From positions 744,001 through 808,000 of the forward strand of contig CAVOGG010000004.1 of NCBI GenBank assembly GCA_963695175.1: 64,000 nt of DNA, read 5' to 3'. The notes below the pieces were generated by a model that was given only the letters and a program-made list of their open reading frames with translations, had not been told where the DNA came from and did not search any database. Made by a program: the position numbers and the translations under genes. This DNA is from Fodinibacter sp963695175 (GTDB taxonomy: Bacteria; Actinomycetota; Actinomycetes; Actinomycetales; Dermatophilaceae). Position 1 is the first letter of the stretch. Each line of letters starts with the position of its first letter. This document shows, in pieces, positions 61,860-64,000 of this stretch.

Positions 61860-62881
61860 GCACGTCCACCACCACGTCCGCACTCCTCGCGCGCCACGGC
61901 GCGGTCGAGGGCCAGGGCCCCGACGCCGGGGTGGCGTCGCACTACGGCGACCCCGTGCGCGAGCAGCGGCTGCTCGCCGAGGGGCTGGCGGCGGTCGACC
62001 TGTCGAACCGGGAGGTCGTGACGGTCACCGGACCCGACCGGCTGAGCTGGCTGCACTCGATGACCACCCAGCAGCTGCTCGGGCTGGAACCGCGCACGTC
62101 CCGCGAGTCGCTGGTGCTCTCGCCCAAGGGGCACGTCGAGCACGCGCTGCACCTCGTCGACGACGGGGAGACGACCTGGATCACGGTCGAACCGGGCACG
62201 GCATCCGCGCTCGTGGCGTGGCTGGAGTCGATGCGCTTCATGCTGCGCGTCGAGGTCGCCGACGTGACCGCCGACTGGGCGGTGCTCGGTGAGCCGCTCG
62301 GCGGGGAGTCCGCGCCCGGCGAGCCGCTGGCCTGGGTCGACCCCTGGCCCGGGCTGGTCGGGGACACCGCGGCCTACGGGCCGGTCGAGGGCCACCCCGC
62401 CGCCGGCCGCGCCTGGCGCGAGCTGCTGGTTCCTCGCGGCGAGCTGGCCGCTGCGGTCGGTGACCGGCCGCTGGCCGGCACCTGGGCCGCCGAGGCGCTG
62501 CGCATCGCCGCGTGGCGGCCGCGGCTGGGCTTCGAGACCGACCACCGCACCATCCCGCACGAGGTCGACTGGCTGCGCACCGCGGTGCACCTGCACAAGG
62601 GCTGCTACCGCGGCCAGGAGACGATCGCCCGGGTGCACAACCTCGGCCGACCGCCGCGCCGGCTGGTCTTCCTGCACCTCGACGGGTCGGGCCACGTGCT
62701 GCCGGATGCCGGGTCGCCGGTGTTCCTCGGCGAGCGCGAGGTGGGTCGGCTCACCTCGGTGGGGCGGCACCACGAGGACGGCCCGGTGGCGCTCGCGGTC
62801 GTCAAGCGGTCGGTGGCGACCGACGTGGATCTTCTCGTGGACGGCATCTCGGCCGCGCAGACCGTCGTCGTGAGTGGCTGA
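61856..62881 (+). CDS. ygfZ: YgfZ/GcvT folate-binding domain protein
   Basis: 341 residues with a GcvT-like fold. The family signature KGCYRGQE (conserved Cys) lies near residue 248. The N-terminal RLSWLHSMTTQQL and the C-terminal VGRLTSVGRHHEDGP are also typical. YgfZ proteins assist Fe-S cluster enzymes in a folate-dependent manner. ATG 61856 overlaps the Fur stop as ATGA, so both are co-translated. Confidence 0.93.
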   Translation: MSTSTTTSALLARHGAVEGQGPDAGVASHYGDPVREQRLLAEGLAAVDLSNREVVTVTGPDRLSWLHSMTTQQLLGLEPRTSRESLVLSPKGHVEHALHLVDDGETTWITVEPGTASALVAWLESMRFMLRVEVADVTADWAVLGEPLGGESAPGEPLAWVDPWPGLVGDTAAYGPVEGHPAAGRAWRELLVPRGELAAAVGDRPLAGTWAAEALRIAAWRPRLGFETDHRTIPHEVDWLRTAVHLHKGCYRGQETIARVHNLGRPPRRLVFLHLDGSGHVLPDAGSPVFLGEREVGRLTSVGRHHEDGPVALAVVKRSVATDVDLLVDGISAAQTVVVSG

Positions 62882-62922
62882 TCGCCGCAGATCCTGCGGT
62901 CGGTTCCTGCCATGATGGGGCC

Positions 62923-63807
62923 ATGGCCTCCGTTGCGCCCCCAGCCACCGCGTCGACCACGTCCACCGCCTCCACCGGCACCCTGATCACCGTCGCCCCG
63001 ACCGGCGCCGAGCACGCGAAGGCCGACCTGCCCCAGCTGCCGACGACGCTCGAGGAGCTCGTCGAGACGGCGCGGCGCTGCGAGGCGGCGGGGGCCTCGC
63101 TCATCCACCTGCACCTGCGCGACGGTGAGCACCGGCCGACCCTGGATGCCGGTCGGCTGCGGGCCGCGGTCGACGCGTTGCGGGCCGAGACCGACCTCGT
63201 GGTGCAGCTGTCGACCGGCGGCTCGGTGCACGACCCGCTGGAGCAGCGGCTCACCGTGCTCGACGCCGAGCCCGACTCGTGCTCGCTGACCTGCGGCACC
63301 ACCAACTTCGGCGACGACGTGTTCCTCAACCCCTGGGGGTTCATGAGCGACCTCTACGTGCAGGCGCAGGAGCGTGAGGTGGTGCCGGAGTTCGAGCTGT
63401 TCGACCTCGGCCACGTGCACGCCCTGCGCCGGCTGCTCGACACCCACGGCCTGCCGTTCGGCGGGCGGGTGCACGTCGACTTCGTGACCGGGGTACCCGG
63501 CGGGATGCCGGCGACGACCGCCGCGCTGATGGCCGGCGTCGCGATGCTCCCGGCCGAGGTGACGTCGTGGTCGGCGACCGGCATCGGCCGCGGGCACCTG
63601 CCGATCATGGCGGCGGCGCTGTCGGCCGGCGGGCACCTGCGGGTCGGGATGGAGGACAACGTGGTCTTCGCCCGAGGGCAGGTCGTGCAGCACAACGACG
63701 AGCTGGTCGCGCGGGCCGCCGAGCTCGCCACGGTGATGCAGCGGCCGCCGCTGGGCACCGCGCAGGCCCGCGAGCTGCTCGGGGTGTTGGACCGGCGCTC
63801 GCGCTGA
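62923..63807 (+). CDS. BKACE family (DUF849) beta-keto acid cleavage enzyme
   Basis: 294-residue TIM barrel. ASLIHLHLRDGEHRP has the HxH Zn site, VQLSTGG is the substrate strand, and the C-terminal half has GHLPIMAAALSAGGHLRVGMEDNV with the catalytic Asp region. BKACE enzymes condense a beta-keto acid with acetyl-CoA; Kce in lysine fermentation is the model. The substrate is unknown here. The Ser/Thr/Ala-rich front of about 20 residues is extra. ATG 62923. Confidence 0.9.
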   Translation: MASVAPPATASTTSTASTGTLITVAPTGAEHAKADLPQLPTTLEELVETARRCEAAGASLIHLHLRDGEHRPTLDAGRLRAAVDALRAETDLVVQLSTGGSVHDPLEQRLTVLDAEPDSCSLTCGTTNFGDDVFLNPWGFMSDLYVQAQEREVVPEFELFDLGHVHALRRLLDTHGLPFGGRVHVDFVTGVPGGMPATTAALMAGVAMLPAEVTSWSATGIGRGHLPIMAAALSAGGHLRVGMEDNVVFARGQVVQHNDELVARAAELATVMQRPPLGTAQARELLGVLDRRSR

Positions 63808-63920
63808 GGCGGCGGTCGAGGGCACGGTCGCGGGTCTGGGACGGGCGCGGGCGGACGCTGGGCGCGGAGGAGGAGCGCGGCATCCGGCCGCCTGGCTCGC
63901 GTCCGGGGTGCGGACGTGGC
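63808..63920. other. Intergenic stretch, nothing recognised
   Basis: GC-rich, purine-rich sequence with no ORF, hairpin or promoter that I can support. Confidence 0.5.
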
Positions 63921-63962
63921 TGGTCAGGCCGGGAATGCAGGGCCATAATCGCAAGTTATGGC
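63921..63962 (+). promoter_or_regulatory. Promoter with inverted repeat before the last gene
   Basis: -35 TGGTCA (63921-63926), 17-bp spacer, -10 CATAAT (63944-63949), then ATG 63958. GCCATAA (63942-63948) and TTATGGC (63956-63962) form a 7-bp inverted repeat over the -10 and start codon. Confidence 0.6.
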
Positions 63963-64000
63963 ATCCGTGCGCAACGCTTTTGGATTCCCGGCCGTCGTCA
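63958..64000 (+). CDS. Start of a gene cut by the window end
   Basis: ATG 63958 opens a frame (MASVRNAFGFPAVV) that is cut at the window end. The good promoter just upstream makes a leaderless gene likely. No function can be given from 14 residues. Confidence 0.35.
   Translation, partial: MASVRNAFGFPAVV

Noticed and set aside
1..64000. Prophage, insertion sequence or genomic island
   Set aside because: No integrase, transposase, phage structural gene or att-like duplication was seen. The tRNA genes show no flanking direct repeats.

Overview
This window looks like chromosomal DNA of a high-GC actinomycete. Mycothiol synthase, an atypical GlnR regulator, a GuaB1-type GMP reductase, a ppk1-mutT1 pair and many GTG starts support that. 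Micrococcales, possibly Intrasporangiaceae, is my inference and is not proven by the sequence. I see no rRNA, insertion sequence, prophage or CRISPR array. Four tRNA genes are present: Glu-Asp-Phe as a cluster, and Lys alone.

Layout. 0-3.9 kb is the end of a kdp potassium operon (kdpC, kdpD, kdpE). 4-9.9 kb holds a YqcI/YcgG haem-oxygenase-like protein with a DUF1989 partner, a frame-broken DedA gene, an ATP-dependent DNA ligase, an aldolase and small proteins. 9.9-18.8 kb has a methyltransferase, the tRNA cluster, a self-regulated HTH/Clp-N pair, a cysteine-desulfurase-like/SDR/PHP operon, guaB1 and a DUF445 protein. 18.8-27.6 kb is the most interesting part. A B12-dependent MerR photoreceptor (CarH/LitR type) sits back to back with a chain of overlapping genes: FAD oxidoreductase, DUF1365, cyclopropane-fatty-acid-synthase-like methyltransferase, SRPBCC, NAD(P)-binding protein, CPBP protease and DNA photolyase. 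A DUF1295 gene is coupled to the regulator. Four GACA repeats about 11 bp apart overlap both -35 boxes.

27.7-34.4 kb has a Mn2+ (yybP-ykoY) riboswitch before a TerC exporter, two sugar epimerases, a transglutaminase-like protein, a glutaredoxin-like protein, OhrR and a quinone-oxidoreductase-like enzyme. 34.6-37.8 kb is a secreted modular repeat protein (two Calx-beta domains) broken by several frame changes. 38.4-46.7 kb holds a 1418-residue BTAD/nSTAND/beta-propeller regulator divergent from a secreted protein, a Ser/Thr kinase and a BrkB-like membrane protein.

46.9-58.1 kb is a phosphate block: DUF47-Pit, pstSCAB with a PHO box, and the apparent operon glnR-mshD-ppk1-mutT1. 58.1-64 kb carries MoaD, DsrE, nitrobindin-like, LCP, Fur-family, YgfZ and BKACE genes. 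The arrangement resembles the glnR-mshD-pst neighbourhood known in mycobacteria.

Two window-wide traits stand out. Single-base frame breaks recur in conserved genes (DedA, DUF1989, DUF1365, photolyase, surface protein), which suggests either assembly indels or decay. The word GGATGCC/GGCATCC is unexpectedly common and recruits rare codons. Many genes also appear to start 6-8 bp after a -10 box, that is, as leaderless mRNAs.
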